The notes: generated by a model not told the origin, from the letters alone. Counted from the first letter of the stretch, positions 19,458 to 28,534 are shown. The stretch: 64,000 nt of DNA from Arthrobacter sp. EM1 (GCF_029964055.1 NZ_CP124836.1:2666001-2730000); one strand, 5' to 3'. A program made the numbers and translations.

Positions 19458-21119
19458 GTGAGTGAACAGCAACTGGTCCGAAGGGTGGACGGCTACTTCA
19501 GTGCCTTGGGGCCTCGGGTGCGGTCGCTGGCCTGCCAGCTGCCGCTGGCGGTGGCCATGGCCGTCGTCGTCCTGGCATCACCCGCCAGCTGGCAAGGGCT
19601 CTTCAGCGATCCGGTGTTTCTTTTCGCCGTGGCACTGCACACACTGGCCCTGCTGGCATGCGTTGTGGTGCCGTGGGAACGTCTCGGACGGCTTGCCACG
19701 CTGATGATCCCACTTCTGGACCTCATCGCGATCGGGTTCAGCGGCAGCCCCGGGGGCCTGTCCAGCGTCGGCGTGCTGTCCATCCTGCCGGTGGTCTGGA
19801 TCTCCAGCTCCGGCTTGCCCACAGCCGCGTGCCTGTCCATCAGCTTCTTCGGGCCGCTTCTGGCCGTCCTGCCGTGGATCCCGGCCAACGCCGCCGGGCC
19901 GGACCGGATCGCAGCGCTGCTGCTCCTGCCGGGCACGGCACTTGCCGTGTCGGTCGCCCTGCGCTTCGCCCGCCTTCGGGTGCACCAGGAGCAACGGCGA
20001 ATCCAAGCCCAAGAGGCCCAGCTGCACGCCTTGCTTGCTGCCAGCAGGGAACGCGAGCGGCTTCTCAAAACCATCCTGGACACTGTCGATGTTGGCATCG
20101 TCGCCGTCAACGCCGCGGGCAGCCGCCTGCTGACCAACAGCTGGCAAACGGCGTTGGAGGAGTCCGCCACCCCTGCCGGCGCCGCGAAGGGTACGGACGA
20201 GTCACGGCTGCTGCTCACCGGGCAGGACCCTGAGACACCCCTCGCCCCGGAACGACGGCCGCTGCGGCGGGCGGCCTCCGGCGAGACTTTCGCGGACTAC
20301 CTGGTGCGCTTTGGCGAACCCCCCGGCAGCCGGGTGGTCTCCACTGGCGCGCGGCCACTCAGGGACGACGACGGCGGATTCTGCGGCTCCGTCGTGGTGT
20401 TCACCGAGGTCACCGGACTGGTGGAGGCCCTCGCCGTCAGGGACGACATCGTCTCCACCGTCTCACATGAGTTCCGCACCCCGTTGACCTCGATCATCGG
20501 CAACCTGGACTTGGTCCTCGGTGATTCCGCGGAGCTCTCCACCACCACCGAGCGGCGGGTCGAAGTGGCCCAACGCAACGCCGAGCGCCTGCTGGCCCTT
20601 GTCTCGGACCTGTTGATGTCCGCGACCGCGACCGTCTACGTCCATCCGCGCCGGACTGACCTGACCAGCCTTGTGGAAGCGAGCCTCGGCTCGGCCCAAG
20701 CCCACGCCCACGCGTCCCGGGTCTTGCTGACCATGGACCTGCCGGACCCGCTCTGGGCCGATGTTGATCCGCTGCGGATCAGCCAGGCCCTGGACAACCT
20801 CGTCTCCAATGCCATTAAGTACTCACCCGGCGGCGGCAGCGTCCACGTCTCCGCCAGTACGGCGGAGGGGCTGGTGCTGCTGCACGTGGAGGATGCCGGA
20901 ATGGGGATGACCGCCAGCGACGCCGAACGGATCTTCACCCGGTTCTTCCGCAGCCCGGCGGTTCGTGAGGGCCCGATCCCCGGGGCCGGGCTGGGCCTGT
21001 CCATCACCAAGGCGATCATTGAGGGCCACGGCGGTTCCCTTAGCTGCACGACGCGTCCGGGCTGCGGGAGCACCTTCACCATGGTTCTGCCCGCCGAGGC
21101 CGCCCCGCCGGCCTTCTAA
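19458..21119 (+). CDS. Membrane-bound sensor histidine kinase with PAS-like domain
   Basis: 553 aa from a GTG at 19458, with AAGGAG upstream; an in-frame GTG at 19392 would add 22 residues. About six hydrophobic segments between residues 25 and 170 form the sensor. A short coiled coil (175-205) and a PAS-like domain (205-325, ILDTVDVGIVAVNAAG) follow. HisKA has VSHEFRTPLTS with H337. HATPase has DNLVSNAIKYSP (N box), VEDAGMGM (G1) and GLGLSITKAIIEGHGG (G2). It pairs with the divergent OmpR regulator. Its stop overlaps the truA stop (CTAA), leaving no room for a terminator. Confidence 0.92.
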   Translation: MSEQQLVRRVDGYFSALGPRVRSLACQLPLAVAMAVVVLASPASWQGLFSDPVFLFAVALHTLALLACVVVPWERLGRLATLMIPLLDLIAIGFSGSPGGLSSVGVLSILPVVWISSSGLPTAACLSISFFGPLLAVLPWIPANAAGPDRIAALLLLPGTALAVSVALRFARLRVHQEQRRIQAQEAQLHALLAASRERERLLKTILDTVDVGIVAVNAAGSRLLTNSWQTALEESATPAGAAKGTDESRLLLTGQDPETPLAPERRPLRRAASGETFADYLVRFGEPPGSRVVSTGARPLRDDDGGFCGSVVVFTEVTGLVEALAVRDDIVSTVSHEFRTPLTSIIGNLDLVLGDSAELSTTTERRVEVAQRNAERLLALVSDLLMSATATVYVHPRRTDLTSLVEASLGSAQAHAHASRVLLTMDLPDPLWADVDPLRISQALDNLVSNAIKYSPGGGSVHVSASTAEGLVLLHVEDAGMGMTASDAERIFTRFFRSPAVREGPIPGAGLGLSITKAIIEGHGGSLSCTTRPGCGSTFTMVLPAEAAPPAF

Positions 21120-22024
21120 TCCACTGCGGGCTGCTCTCGGCGCAACGCCCGGGTCAACTCGGCCCTAGCCAGCAACCCGCTCGCCGAGGGATAGGCCACT
21201 TCCTCCAGCACCAGCGGATGCGGGGCAGCCAGCACGGATTTGGCATCACGCTGGCGGGCCATCAGCCGCTCGAAGAGCCAGTCCGGCGTCTCGATGCCGG
21301 CCCCCACGAACAGCGCTGATCCAACCAACGACCTGACCATGTTGTGGCAAAACGCATCCGCCTGGACCGTGGCCACTAATACCCCGTCGGCACCGCGGGC
21401 GAACTCGAAGCGCTGGAGCTCCCGGATGGTGGTGGCGCCCTGCCGCGGTTTGCAGTACGAACGGAAATCCTGCAGGCCCAGCAACTGGGAGGCACCCTCG
21501 TTGAGCAACCCGACGTTCAACTGTTCCGGGTGCCACAGGGTGGAGGTCCGCCCCAGTGGATCCCAAAGCGCAGGCCCGTCAGCAATCCGGTAGCTGTAGC
21601 GGCGCCAGAGCGCTGAGAACCGGGCGTCAAAGCCCTCCGGGGCGATGGCGACCCTATGGACCTCGATGGCGCCGGTGAGGTCGCCGAGACCACGGCTTAG
21701 GGAGCCGCGGAGGCGGCGGAGCAGGGCCACTGCGGGGTCCAGTTCCACGCCGCGGTTCAGGCCCGTCCACTCTGCCGCGCTGAGGTCAACGTGCACCACC
21801 TGTCCGCGTGCGTGCACCCCGGCATCGGTCCGCCCGGCGACGGTGACCCTGACGGGCCGGCGGATCAGCATCGCAATGGCGTCCTCGAGCGTGCCCTGGA
21901 CAGTTCGCCGGCCGGGCTGGACGGCCCACCCGCTGAAGGGCCCGCCGTCGTACGCAAGATCCAGCCGGATACGCAAAAACCCGCCGCCCCCTCGGACGGG
22001 GGCAACGGGTTTCTGGTCGTTCAT
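21116..22024 (-). CDS. truA: tRNA pseudouridine(38-40) synthase TruA
   Basis: Isomerises uridines 38-40 in the anticodon arm of many tRNAs. 302 aa. LRIRLDLAYDGGPFSGWAVQPG starts the fold, and the catalytic Asp is D67 in AGRTDAGVHARGQ. FHNM-type residues appear as ADAFCHNMVRSLVGSALFVG. An insertion at about 100-125 is longer than in E. coli. The ATG at 22024 has no Shine-Dalgarno but has TAGACT 7 nt upstream, inside the gap after rplQ, so it can be transcribed apart from the rplQ operon. Confidence 0.95.
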   Translation of the reverse strand: MNDQKPVAPVRGGGGFLRIRLDLAYDGGPFSGWAVQPGRRTVQGTLEDAIAMLIRRPVRVTVAGRTDAGVHARGQVVHVDLSAAEWTGLNRGVELDPAVALLRRLRGSLSRGLGDLTGAIEVHRVAIAPEGFDARFSALWRRYSYRIADGPALWDPLGRTSTLWHPEQLNVGLLNEGASQLLGLQDFRSYCKPRQGATTIRELQRFEFARGADGVLVATVQADAFCHNMVRSLVGSALFVGAGIETPDWLFERLMARQRDAKSVLAAPHPLVLEEVAYPSASGLLARAELTRALRREQPAVD

Positions 22025-22037
22025 AGACTTAAGTCTA
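22024..22037 (-). promoter_or_regulatory. truA leaderless -10 box embedded in a 14-bp palindrome
   Basis: TAGACTTAAGTCTA is a perfect palindrome that covers the -10 TAGACT and reaches the first base of the truA ATG. The -10 is 7 nt from the ATG. A protein or fold binding this palindrome would block both transcription and translation initiation. Confidence 0.5.
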
Positions 22038-22058
22038 GGCGAAGAAGAAGTCAGCGAA

Positions 22059-22616
22059 TTACTTCGCGTCCTTGGACTCTGCGGCGGCTTCCTCAGCGGC
22101 CGGAGCCTCTTCGGCAGCAACTGCTTCGGTCTCGGTGACCTCGGCGGCCGGAGCCTCTTCGGTCTCGGCAGCCTCGGTCTCAGCAACCGGGGCCGCCTTG
22201 TCGGCGTCGCGCTTGGCGGCGGAGGTAGCCTCGGCTACGACTGCCTGCTTCGCGGAAACCGGCTCGAGAACCAGTTCAATGACAGCCATGGGAGCGTTGT
22301 CGCCCTTACGGTTGCCGATCTTGGTGATGCGGGTGTATCCGCCGTTGCGGTTCTCCACTGCCTGCGCAATGTCGGTGAACAGCTCGTGGACGATGCCCTT
22401 GTCGCTGATCAAGCCGAGTACACGGCGGCGGGAAGCCAGGTCGCCGCGCTTGGCGAAAGTCACCAGGCGCTCGGCGTACGGCTTCAGTCGCTTGGCCTTG
22501 GTCACCGTGGTGGTGATCCGTTTGTGCTCGAACAGTGCGGCGGACAGGTTCGCGAGCATCAGGCGCTCGTGACTTGCTCCGCCTCCGAGGCGCGGACCCT
22601 TAGCGGGGGTAGGCAT
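22059..22616 (-). CDS. rplQ: 50S ribosomal protein L17 with an Ala/Glu-rich tail
   Basis: Large-subunit protein near the exit tunnel. The conserved core is residues 1-120 ([43 protein letters not shown]). Residues 125-185 are a low-complexity Ala/Glu/Thr/Val tail not found in most L17 proteins, giving 185 aa. GAGGAG precedes the ATG. It is the last gene of infA-rpmJ-rpsM-rpsK-rpoA-rplQ. Confidence 0.98.
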   Translation of the reverse strand: MPTPAKGPRLGGGASHERLMLANLSAALFEHKRITTTVTKAKRLKPYAERLVTFAKRGDLASRRRVLGLISDKGIVHELFTDIAQAVENRNGGYTRITKIGNRKGDNAPMAVIELVLEPVSAKQAVVAEATSAAKRDADKAAPVAETEAAETEEAPAAEVTETEAVAAEEAPAAEEAAAESKDAK

Positions 22617-22691
22617 AATAGTTTCTCCTCATATGGAAGCCGTGGGGCTGCGCACCGTGGTGCATCCAGCCGGCAGGCCAAGATCTGTTTG

Positions 22692-23702
22692 TTAGAGCTC
22701 GTCGTCGCTGAACGCGGCGTCGTCCTCTTCAATTGCTGCGGCGCGTGCTGCGAGGTCAAATCCGGGAGGGGAGTCCTTGAGGGACAGGCCCAGTTCAACA
22801 AGCTTTGCCTTGACCTCATCAATGGACTTCGCACCGAAGTTACGGATGTCCATCAGGTCAGCCTCGGAGCGGGCAACGAGTTCACCCACGGTGTGGATGC
22901 CCTCACGCTTGAGGCAGTTGTAGGAACGGACGGTGAGGTCCAGATCCTCGATCGGCAAGGCCATGTCTGCTGCCAGCGCAGCATCCGTCGGCGACGGGCC
23001 AATCTCGATACCTTCAGCTGCGGTGTTCAGCTCGCGGGCCAGACCGAACAGTTCCACCAGGGTGGTACCTGCCGAAGCAACCGCATCGCGCGGGGCGATG
23101 GCCTGCTTGGTCTCGACGTCGACAATCAGCTTGTCGAAGTCAGTGCGCTGCTCAACACGGGTAGCTTCCACGCGGAAAGTAACCTTCAGCACCGGCGAGT
23201 AGATCGAGTCGACCGGGATGCGGCCAATCTCGGAGTCGCCGGACTTGTTCTGAGCTGCCGAAACGTAGCCGCGGCCGCGCTCGATGGTCAGTTCGAGTTC
23301 GAACTTGCCCTTCGAGTTCAGTGTGGCAATGTGCAGATCCGGGTTGTGGAATTCGACGCCGGCCGGCGGAGCGATGTCCGCGGCCGTGACGACTCCCGGG
23401 CCCTGCTTGCGCAGGTAAGCAACAACCGGCTCGTCGTGCTCGGAGGAGACCGAGAGGTTCTTGATGTTAAGGATGATCTCAGTGACATCTTCCTTGACAC
23501 CCGGAACCGTGGTGAACTCGTGCAGCACGCCATCGATCCGGATGCTCGTGACAGAGGCACCGGGGATGGAGGAGAGCAGGGTACGGCGGAGGGAATTTCC
23601 GAGGGTGTATCCGAAGCCGGGCTCCAACGGTTCAATGATGAAACGGGAGCGGTTGTCGGAGACGACCTCTTCGGAGAGGGTGGGGCGCTGTGCAATGAGC
23701 AC
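22692..23702 (-). CDS. rpoA: RNA polymerase alpha subunit
   Basis: Scaffold for core assembly (N-terminal domain) and contact for activators and UP elements (C-terminal domain). 336 aa from a GTG at 23702, with AAAGGAAA upstream. [28 protein letters not shown] is the dimerisation core. The C-terminal domain has [22 protein letters not shown] and [15 protein letters not shown], with the conserved 265-type Arg region, then an acidic end [13 protein letters not shown] hairpin lies between rpsK and rpoA. Confidence 0.98.
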   Translation of the reverse strand: MLIAQRPTLSEEVVSDNRSRFIIEPLEPGFGYTLGNSLRRTLLSSIPGASVTSIRIDGVLHEFTTVPGVKEDVTEIILNIKNLSVSSEHDEPVVAYLRKQGPGVVTAADIAPPAGVEFHNPDLHIATLNSKGKFELELTIERGRGYVSAAQNKSGDSEIGRIPVDSIYSPVLKVTFRVEATRVEQRTDFDKLIVDVETKQAIAPRDAVASAGTTLVELFGLARELNTAAEGIEIGPSPTDAALAADMALPIEDLDLTVRSYNCLKREGIHTVGELVARSEADLMDIRNFGAKSIDEVKAKLVELGLSLKDSPPGFDLAARAAAIEEDDAAFSDDEL

Positions 23703-23725
23703 TTAGGTTTCCTTTCGGCGAGCAT

Positions 23726-23736
23726 CCGCTATATGA
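23726..23736 (-). repeat. 11-bp motif copy upstream of rpoA
   Basis: TCATATAGCGG on the transcribed strand, 24 nt before the rpoA GTG. The identical 11-mer occurs twice upstream of rpoB, at 57510-57520 and 57596-57606. The central TATAGC resembles a -10 box loosely. Confidence 0.5.
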
Positions 23737-23784
23737 CGCAACACAGGTGGTGGAAAGATCGGTCTGAGGACTTAACGCCGCCGG

Positions 23785-23816
23785 GCTTGCCCGGACCATC
23801 GAAGGTCCGGGCAAGC
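23785..23816 (-). terminator. Strong hairpin between rpsK and rpoA
   Basis: A perfect 13-bp stem, GCTTGCCCGGACC with GGTCCGGGCAAGC, and a 6-nt loop. No T-run follows on the minus strand. It probably acts as an attenuator, an RNase processing site or a stabiliser that lets rpoA be expressed at a different level from rpsK. Confidence 0.6.
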
Positions 23817-23835
23817 ACCGGTGCGTTGGAAAGCC

Positions 23836-24237
23836 TTAGACGCGGCGGCGCTTCGGCGGACGGCAACCGTTGTGGGCGCTGGGGGTTACATCCTGGATGG
23901 ATCCAACCTCAAGGCCAGCGGCCTGCAGTGAACGGATAGCCGTTTCGCGACCCGAACCCGGGCCCTTGACGAATACGTCAACCTTGCGCATGCCGTGCTC
24001 CTGCGCACGCTTTGCGGCGGCTTCGGCGGCCATCTGGGCTGCGAACGGGGTGGACTTACGTGAGCCCTTGAAGCCAACCTCACCGGATGAAGCCCAGGAG
24101 ATGACAGCACCGTTCGGATCCGTGATGGAAACGATGGTGTTGTTAAAGGTGCTCTTGATGTGCGCCTGGCCCAGCGCGATATTCTTTTTGTCCTTCTTAC
24201 GCGGCTTGCGAACCGCGCCACGAGTCTTCGGGGGCAT
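23836..24237 (-). CDS. rpsK: 30S ribosomal protein S11
   Basis: Small-subunit platform protein that helps select the Shine-Dalgarno helix. 133 aa. [40 protein letters not shown] and the C-terminal [11 protein letters not shown] are conserved. It lies 41 bp after rpsM. Confidence 0.98.
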   Translation of the reverse strand: MPPKTRGAVRKPRKKDKKNIALGQAHIKSTFNNTIVSITDPNGAVISWASSGEVGFKGSRKSTPFAAQMAAEAAAKRAQEHGMRKVDVFVKGPGSGRETAIRSLQAAGLEVGSIQDVTPSAHNGCRPPKRRRV

Positions 24238-24278
24238 TATTTCTCCTACAGAAAGTTATCGGGTGGAAGACGAGCGGT

Positions 24279-24653
24279 TTAGCGCGTCTTCTTCTTGCCT
24301 GCGACGGTGCGCTTCGGGCCCTTGCGGGTACGTGCGTTCGTCTTTGTACGCTGTCCGCGCACTGGCAGGCCCTTGCGATGGCGAATACCTTCATAGCTGC
24401 CGATTTCCACCTTGCGGCGGATATCTGCTGCTACTTCGCGGCGAAGGTCACCTTCAACCTTGTAGTTGCCTTCAATGTAATCACGCAGCTGGACGAGCTC
24501 GGCGTCGGACAGGTCCTTGACCCGAACGTCCGCGCTGATGCCGGTGGCAGCCAGGGTTTCGTGTGCACGGGTCTTGCCCACGCCGTAGATGTAAGTAAGC
24601 GCAATTTCCAACCGCTTTTCGCGGGGAATGTCTACGCCAGCGAGACGAGCCAT
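24279..24653 (-). CDS. rpsM: 30S ribosomal protein S13
   Basis: Small-subunit head protein contacting L5 and the P-site tRNA. 124 aa, starting [26 protein letters not shown], with [25 protein letters not shown] at the C-terminus. I chose the ATG at 24653 with AAGGAG upstream; a longer in-frame reading has no family support. Confidence 0.98.
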   Translation of the reverse strand: MARLAGVDIPREKRLEIALTYIYGVGKTRAHETLAATGISADVRVKDLSDAELVQLRDYIEGNYKVEGDLRREVAADIRRKVEIGSYEGIRHRKGLPVRGQRTKTNARTRKGPKRTVAGKKKTR

Positions 24654-24827
24654 AGAGGCAGTGCTCCTTGAATAAACCGGAGGTCGTAGGCAGTACACCC
24701 GCACGGTGCGTGCGGCCCCAGCCTCCGACCGGGGGTTAGCTGTCCGGGCCCATACGTCCCAGATCAGCTTGTGCTGCCTTTTATTTACTTGCGTGGGTTA
24801 GCAACCCAGGATTTCCCGAAAGGGAAA
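24654..24827 (-). promoter_or_regulatory. rpmJ-rpsM spacer with hairpins
   Basis: 174 bp. Just after rpmJ is ATTTCCC-GAAA-GGGAAAT (24811-24828), a 7-bp hairpin, followed by GGGTT-AGC-AACCC (24795-24807). Further on, GGAGG and CCTCC segments could pair over a longer distance. The stretch may be an attenuator or leader for rpsM-rpsK-rpoA-rplQ. No promoter hexamers were identified. Confidence 0.4.
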
Positions 24828-24941
24828 TTAGCCCTGGCGCTGCTTGTGGCGCGGGTTCTCGCAGATCACCATGACCCGGCCATTACGGCGGATCACTTTG
24901 CACTTTTCGCAGATCTGCTTGACGCTCGGCTTGACCTTCAT
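24828..24941 (-). CDS. rpmJ: 50S ribosomal protein L36 (zinc-binding form)
   Basis: 37 aa: it begins [20 protein letters not shown] and ends NPRHKQRQG. The three Cys and one His (CEKC, then C-x4-H) form the zinc ribbon of the C+ type of L36. It lies between infA and rpsM as expected. Confidence 0.97.
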   Translation of the reverse strand: MKVKPSVKQICEKCKVIRRNGRVMVICENPRHKQRQG

Positions 24942-25009
24942 GGCGTTCCTTTGCGTGTTGCAGTGGTCAGCTGGACCGGCCTTCGGCTGTCGCCTTGGCC
25001 GTCCAGTGT

Positions 25010-25231
25010 TTACTTGTAGCGGTAGACGATACGACCACGTGTCAGGTCGTACGGGCTCAGCTCCACCACTACCCGGTCCTCAGGGAGAATCCTGATGTAG
25101 TGCTGGCGCATCTTTCCAGAGATGTGTGCCAGAACGACGTGCTTGTTGGTGAGCTCAACGCGAAACATCGCGTTAGGCAGCGCCTCAGTCACAACGCCCT
25201 CGATCTCAATGACCCCGTCCTTCTTGGCCAT
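25010..25231 (-). CDS. infA: Translation initiation factor IF-1
   Basis: 73 aa OB-fold protein that occupies the 30S A site during initiation. [70 protein letters not shown] precedes the ATG at 25231. In this genome it is separated from map by about 4.6 kb of unrelated genes. Confidence 0.98.
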   Translation of the reverse strand: MAKKDGVIEIEGVVTEALPNAMFRVELTNKHVVLAHISGKMRQHYIRILPEDRVVVELSPYDLTRGRIVYRYK

Positions 25232-25408
25232 ACCCTCCGCTAACTGTTGTTTGCCGCAGCCCTTCCGGTTGCACCGGAAATGACCACGGACGTTTTTGAT
25301 TGATTGGCTGATGCCTCCCGGCCACAAAAGGGCACAACAGGGCAGACAACCAACAGACAACACTACGGCATTGCCGCCGAAATGTTAAATCCAGCAATCG
25401 TAGCGCAC
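25232..25408 (-). promoter_or_regulatory. infA promoter and leader
   Basis: 177 bp. TTCCGGT-TGC-ACCGGAA at 25263-25279 is a perfect 7-bp hairpin in the leader. TAACAT at 25382-25387 on the minus strand fits a -10 and would give a leader of roughly 145 nt. The -35 is unclear. Confidence 0.45.
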
Positions 25409-26359
25409 TCAGCGTCCGTATGCACCAAAGTGGCCCGACGGAGTGCTCACGGCCCGCGCGCTGGCGATCCCGTCCAGGATCGCCAGGCGGACGACGTCGG
25501 CAGCCGCACTTTGCAGGCTGATCAGGCTCCCCTGCCGAGCCGCCTCGCTGCTGCGGTCCAGCGACAGGGCGCCGGTGGCGAGGCAAAAGACGGTGTCGCC
25601 GTCGGCCAGGGTGTGGCTGGGATACAGTGCCCGCGCCAGGCCGGCATGCGCCGCCGAAGCGGTGCGTTTGCATTCGGCTTTGTCCAGGACCGCATTGGTG
25701 GCTACAACGGCAAGGGTGGTGTTGAGCGGCGGCGCAGCCGTGACTTTCGCTTGCCGATCAGTGATCGCGCCGGAACCCTCGTAGGGCAGGCCCAGGGCGT
25801 TAACTACGGCGAGGGCCCCGACCACGACGCCGTTCTCCAGCGTGATCGAGGCTGTGCCTATGCCGCCCTTATAGGTCCCCCGGCCAATGAGGGCGCCGGT
25901 GCCGGCGCCTACGTTGCCTCGTTCGACGGCGTGCCCTTCAGTGCGGCCGGCCGCGTCCGCTGTGGCCGCGTAGCCCATGGCGGCGTCCGGGCGGGCAGCA
26001 AAGTCGCCGCCGCGGCCAAGGTCGAAGATCGCCGCCGCCGGCACGATTGGGACCAGTCCGCCGGGCACGGTGAACCCGCGGCCGTGCTCCTCGCACCAGC
26101 GCTGGGCCCCGCCGGCGGCGGCCAGGCCGTAGGCGCTCCCTCCGGTGAGTACGACGGCGTCAACGGTGCGGGTCAGGGTTGTGGGGTCCAGCGCGTCGGT
26201 TTCATGCGTTCCTGGGCCGCCGCCGCGGACGTCGACGGAGCCCGCAGTGCCGGCCGGAGGGAGCACCACCGTCACCCCGCTGAGCCACCCGGCGGCCGTC
26301 CTTTCCGTGTGGCCCACCCGGATTCCCGGCACGTCCGTAATCGAAGTGATTGCAGTCAT
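25409..26359 (-). CDS. P1 family peptidase (DmpA/NylC-like, MEROPS S58 type)
   Basis: 316 aa Ntn-fold hydrolase. ITDVPGIRVGHTE starts the fold. SVDVRGGGPGTHETDAL, VLTGGSAYGLAA, RGNVGAGTGALIGR and VVATNAVLDKAECKR are family motifs. By family knowledge these enzymes autocleave before a nucleophilic Ser/Thr; N213-T214 in PPLNTTLAVVATNA is the likely site. Members are beta-aminopeptidases, D-aminopeptidases or nylon-oligomer hydrolases, and the substrate cannot be set here. I chose the ATG at 26359; upstream CACAAT-6nt-ATG is a degenerate leaderless box. Divergent from the ABC operon. Confidence 0.88.
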   Translation of the reverse strand: MTAITSITDVPGIRVGHTERTAAGWLSGVTVVLPPAGTAGSVDVRGGGPGTHETDALDPTTLTRTVDAVVLTGGSAYGLAAAGGAQRWCEEHGRGFTVPGGLVPIVPAAAIFDLGRGGDFAARPDAAMGYAATADAAGRTEGHAVERGNVGAGTGALIGRGTYKGGIGTASITLENGVVVGALAVVNALGLPYEGSGAITDRQAKVTAAPPLNTTLAVVATNAVLDKAECKRTASAAHAGLARALYPSHTLADGDTVFCLATGALSLDRSSEAARQGSLISLQSAAADVVRLAILDGIASARAVSTPSGHFGAYGR

Positions 26360-26592
26360 GGGTCCATTGTGCGCGCAGCCGCCGTGAACATGACCGGCGC
26401 ACATCACACGGTCCCGGGCGAACTTTGTGTAATACTGCAACCAACATTAGGTAAACGGGCACGGAAGCCTGCCAAAACAATGCTCCGACCGGGGCTTGAT
26501 CGGGGTTCCGCCCACCACCTGTGTGGTGAAGTGTTGTTGATCCCCCGCCCACTTGCCTGCCATCGGCAGGCCCGGATCCGTTAGAGACCCCT
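26360..26592. promoter_or_regulatory. Divergent control region, P1 peptidase / ABC transporter
   Basis: 233 bp. Two inverted repeats precede the transporter: CACCAC-CTGT-GTGGTG at 26513-26528 and GCCTGCC-ATC-GGCAGGC at 26555-26571, the second ending 21 bp before the first permease ATG. Both could be operators for a sugar-responsive regulator not encoded here. TGTAATACT near 26430 is a possible -10. Confidence 0.45.
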
Positions 26593-27543
26593 ATGACACG
26601 ACAATTGACCGAGAGTCCTCCGGCTATCGCCCGGACTGTCGCACCGGACCCGCGCCGGGGACGCTGGTCCAACCGGACCCGCCGGGATTTTATGGTCTTC
26701 CTGGCGCTGGCCCTGCCAAACCTTGCACTGATAGCGGTGTTTACCTACCTGCCGCTGATCAATAACATCTACTACTCCACGCTTGACTGGACCCTTGGCT
26801 CCGCTTCCGCCACGGTCGTCGGCTTCGACAACTACATCAACTTCTTCACCAGCGCCGACGCCGCCAAGGTCCTGGGGACCACCGCCGTCTTTACCGTTAT
26901 CACCGTTGGCGGCTCCATGGTCCTCGGTTTGCTGGTAGCCCTCGCGTTGAACTCCAAAGTCCGCGGAACCACCTTCGCCCGGTCCGCCGTCTTTGCCCCC
27001 TACGTGCTCAGCGGTGTGGGCGTTGGGCTGGTCTGGCTGTTCATCTTTGATCCCGGCTACGGCGTGCTCGCCTGGCTGCTGCGAGGCTTCGGCCAGCAGA
27101 GCCCCCAGTGGATCAACGACCCGCAACTGTCCCTGGTGATGGTCATCATCGTCTATGTCTGGAAAAACCTCGGCTACTGCGCCGTCGTCTACCTCGCCGG
27201 GTTGCAGTCGCTCCCCCAGGATGTGATGGAGGCCGCCTCCCTGGACGGCGCCAACGGTTTCCGCCGCTTCGTCAGCATGTCGGTTCCGCTGCTCTCTCCC
27301 ACAACCTTCTTCCTGCTGATCACCACAATGCTCAGCTCCCTGCAGGCCTTCGACCTGATCCGGATCATGACCCCGCTGGGCAACGGCACCAGCACCCTGA
27401 TTTACGAGGCATACCTGCAGGCTTTCGGTGCCTTCAACCGGGCCGGCTACTCCGCCTCAATCTCCGTGATCCTCTTTGGCATCCTGCTCATCATCACCGT
27501 GCTGCAGGTGCGGTTCGTCGAACGGAAGGTGCACTACTCGTGA
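26593..27543 (+). CDS. Sugar-type ABC transporter permease (MalF/UgpA family)
   Basis: 316 aa with six predicted membrane helices. The inner-membrane permease signature EAASLDGANGFRRFVSMSVPLL matches the EAA loop that docks the ATPase. ALPNLALIAVFTYLPLINNIYYSTLDW is a typical N-terminal helix of this CUT1 family. The ATG at 26593 has no good ribosome-binding site. First gene of a three-gene operon; overlaps the second permease by GTGA. Confidence 0.92.
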   Translation: MTRQLTESPPAIARTVAPDPRRGRWSNRTRRDFMVFLALALPNLALIAVFTYLPLINNIYYSTLDWTLGSASATVVGFDNYINFFTSADAAKVLGTTAVFTVITVGGSMVLGLLVALALNSKVRGTTFARSAVFAPYVLSGVGVGLVWLFIFDPGYGVLAWLLRGFGQQSPQWINDPQLSLVMVIIVYVWKNLGYCAVVYLAGLQSLPQDVMEAASLDGANGFRRFVSMSVPLLSPTTFFLLITTMLSSLQAFDLIRIMTPLGNGTSTLIYEAYLQAFGAFNRAGYSASISVILFGILLIITVLQVRFVERKVHYS

Positions 27544-28460
27544 GCACACTCTCGCCCGTGAATCCCGATCCCCCGGCCGCAGCCGCCTCCGGCACCGAGG
27601 CTGAGGTGCCGCGCCAGCGGCCGTTTTCCCGCGCCAACCTGGTGCAGACAATCGCCGGCGGCTACGTCCCCCTCATCCTCGGCACCCTCGTCGTGGTCCT
27701 GCCACTGTTATGGATGGTCCTCAGTTCCCTCAAGCAACCCGGTGAAATCATCACCATGGACCTCAAGCTCCTGCCGGAGAGCGTAAACCTGGACAACTAC
27801 CGCGTTGCGATGACCACCGTGCCGTTTGCCCAGTTCTTCCTCAACAGCCTGATTGTGACTACCGTGGGCGCCACCGTGAAGGTGATCCTGGCCATCCTGA
27901 CCGCCTACGCCCTGGTTTTTGTGCGCTTTCCCTTCAAGAACGCCATTTTCATTCTTATCCTGGTCGCGCTGATGGTGCCGCCGCAGGTTTCGATCCTGCC
28001 CAACTACATCCTGATCGCGGGCATGGGCGGAAAAAACACGCTGTGGGGCATCATCCTGCCCGGACTCGGCACCGCCTTCGGCACCTTCCTGCTGCGCCAG
28101 CATTTTATGACGCTGCCCGGCTCCATCCTGGAGGCTGCCGAGATCGACGGCGCGGGCCACTGGCGCCGGCTGTGGCAGGTCGCTGTCCCGGTCTCCGGCC
28201 CCTCCATAGCTACCGTCGCCCTGGTCACAGTGGTGAGCGAATGGAACGACTACATCTGGCCCCTTATCATTACCGACCGGCCGGAAACCATGACACTGCC
28301 CGTCGGCCTGACGCTGTTGCAGAACTCGGAAGGAAACGGCTCCGGCTGGGGCATCCTGATGGCCGGCGCCGTACTGGTCATTGTGCCCATCCTCTTGGTC
28401 TTTGCCGCCCTGCAGCGCTATATCGTCGCCGGCCTCACCCAGGGCAGCGTCACCGGATGA
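27540..28460 (+). CDS. Sugar-type ABC transporter permease (MalG/UgpE family)
   Basis: 306 aa from a GTG overlapping the previous stop. After a 40-residue Ala/Pro-rich cytoplasmic start, six membrane helices follow. The EAA loop is EAAEIDGAGHWRRLWQVAVPVSGPS, and VSEWNDYIWPLIIT and YIVAGLTQGSVTG at the end are typical of MalG-type permeases. It pairs with the upstream MalF-type subunit. Confidence 0.92.
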   Translation: MSTLSPVNPDPPAAAASGTEAEVPRQRPFSRANLVQTIAGGYVPLILGTLVVVLPLLWMVLSSLKQPGEIITMDLKLLPESVNLDNYRVAMTTVPFAQFFLNSLIVTTVGATVKVILAILTAYALVFVRFPFKNAIFILILVALMVPPQVSILPNYILIAGMGGKNTLWGIILPGLGTAFGTFLLRQHFMTLPGSILEAAEIDGAGHWRRLWQVAVPVSGPSIATVALVTVVSEWNDYIWPLIITDRPETMTLPVGLTLLQNSEGNGSGWGILMAGAVLVIVPILLVFAALQRYIVAGLTQGSVTG

Positions 28461-28534
28461 CACAGCGCTCGAAAGTTCCCCTGCCCACAACGTCTACACC
28501 GTTCAACGAGTCAGCATCATCGAGAGGATCCACC

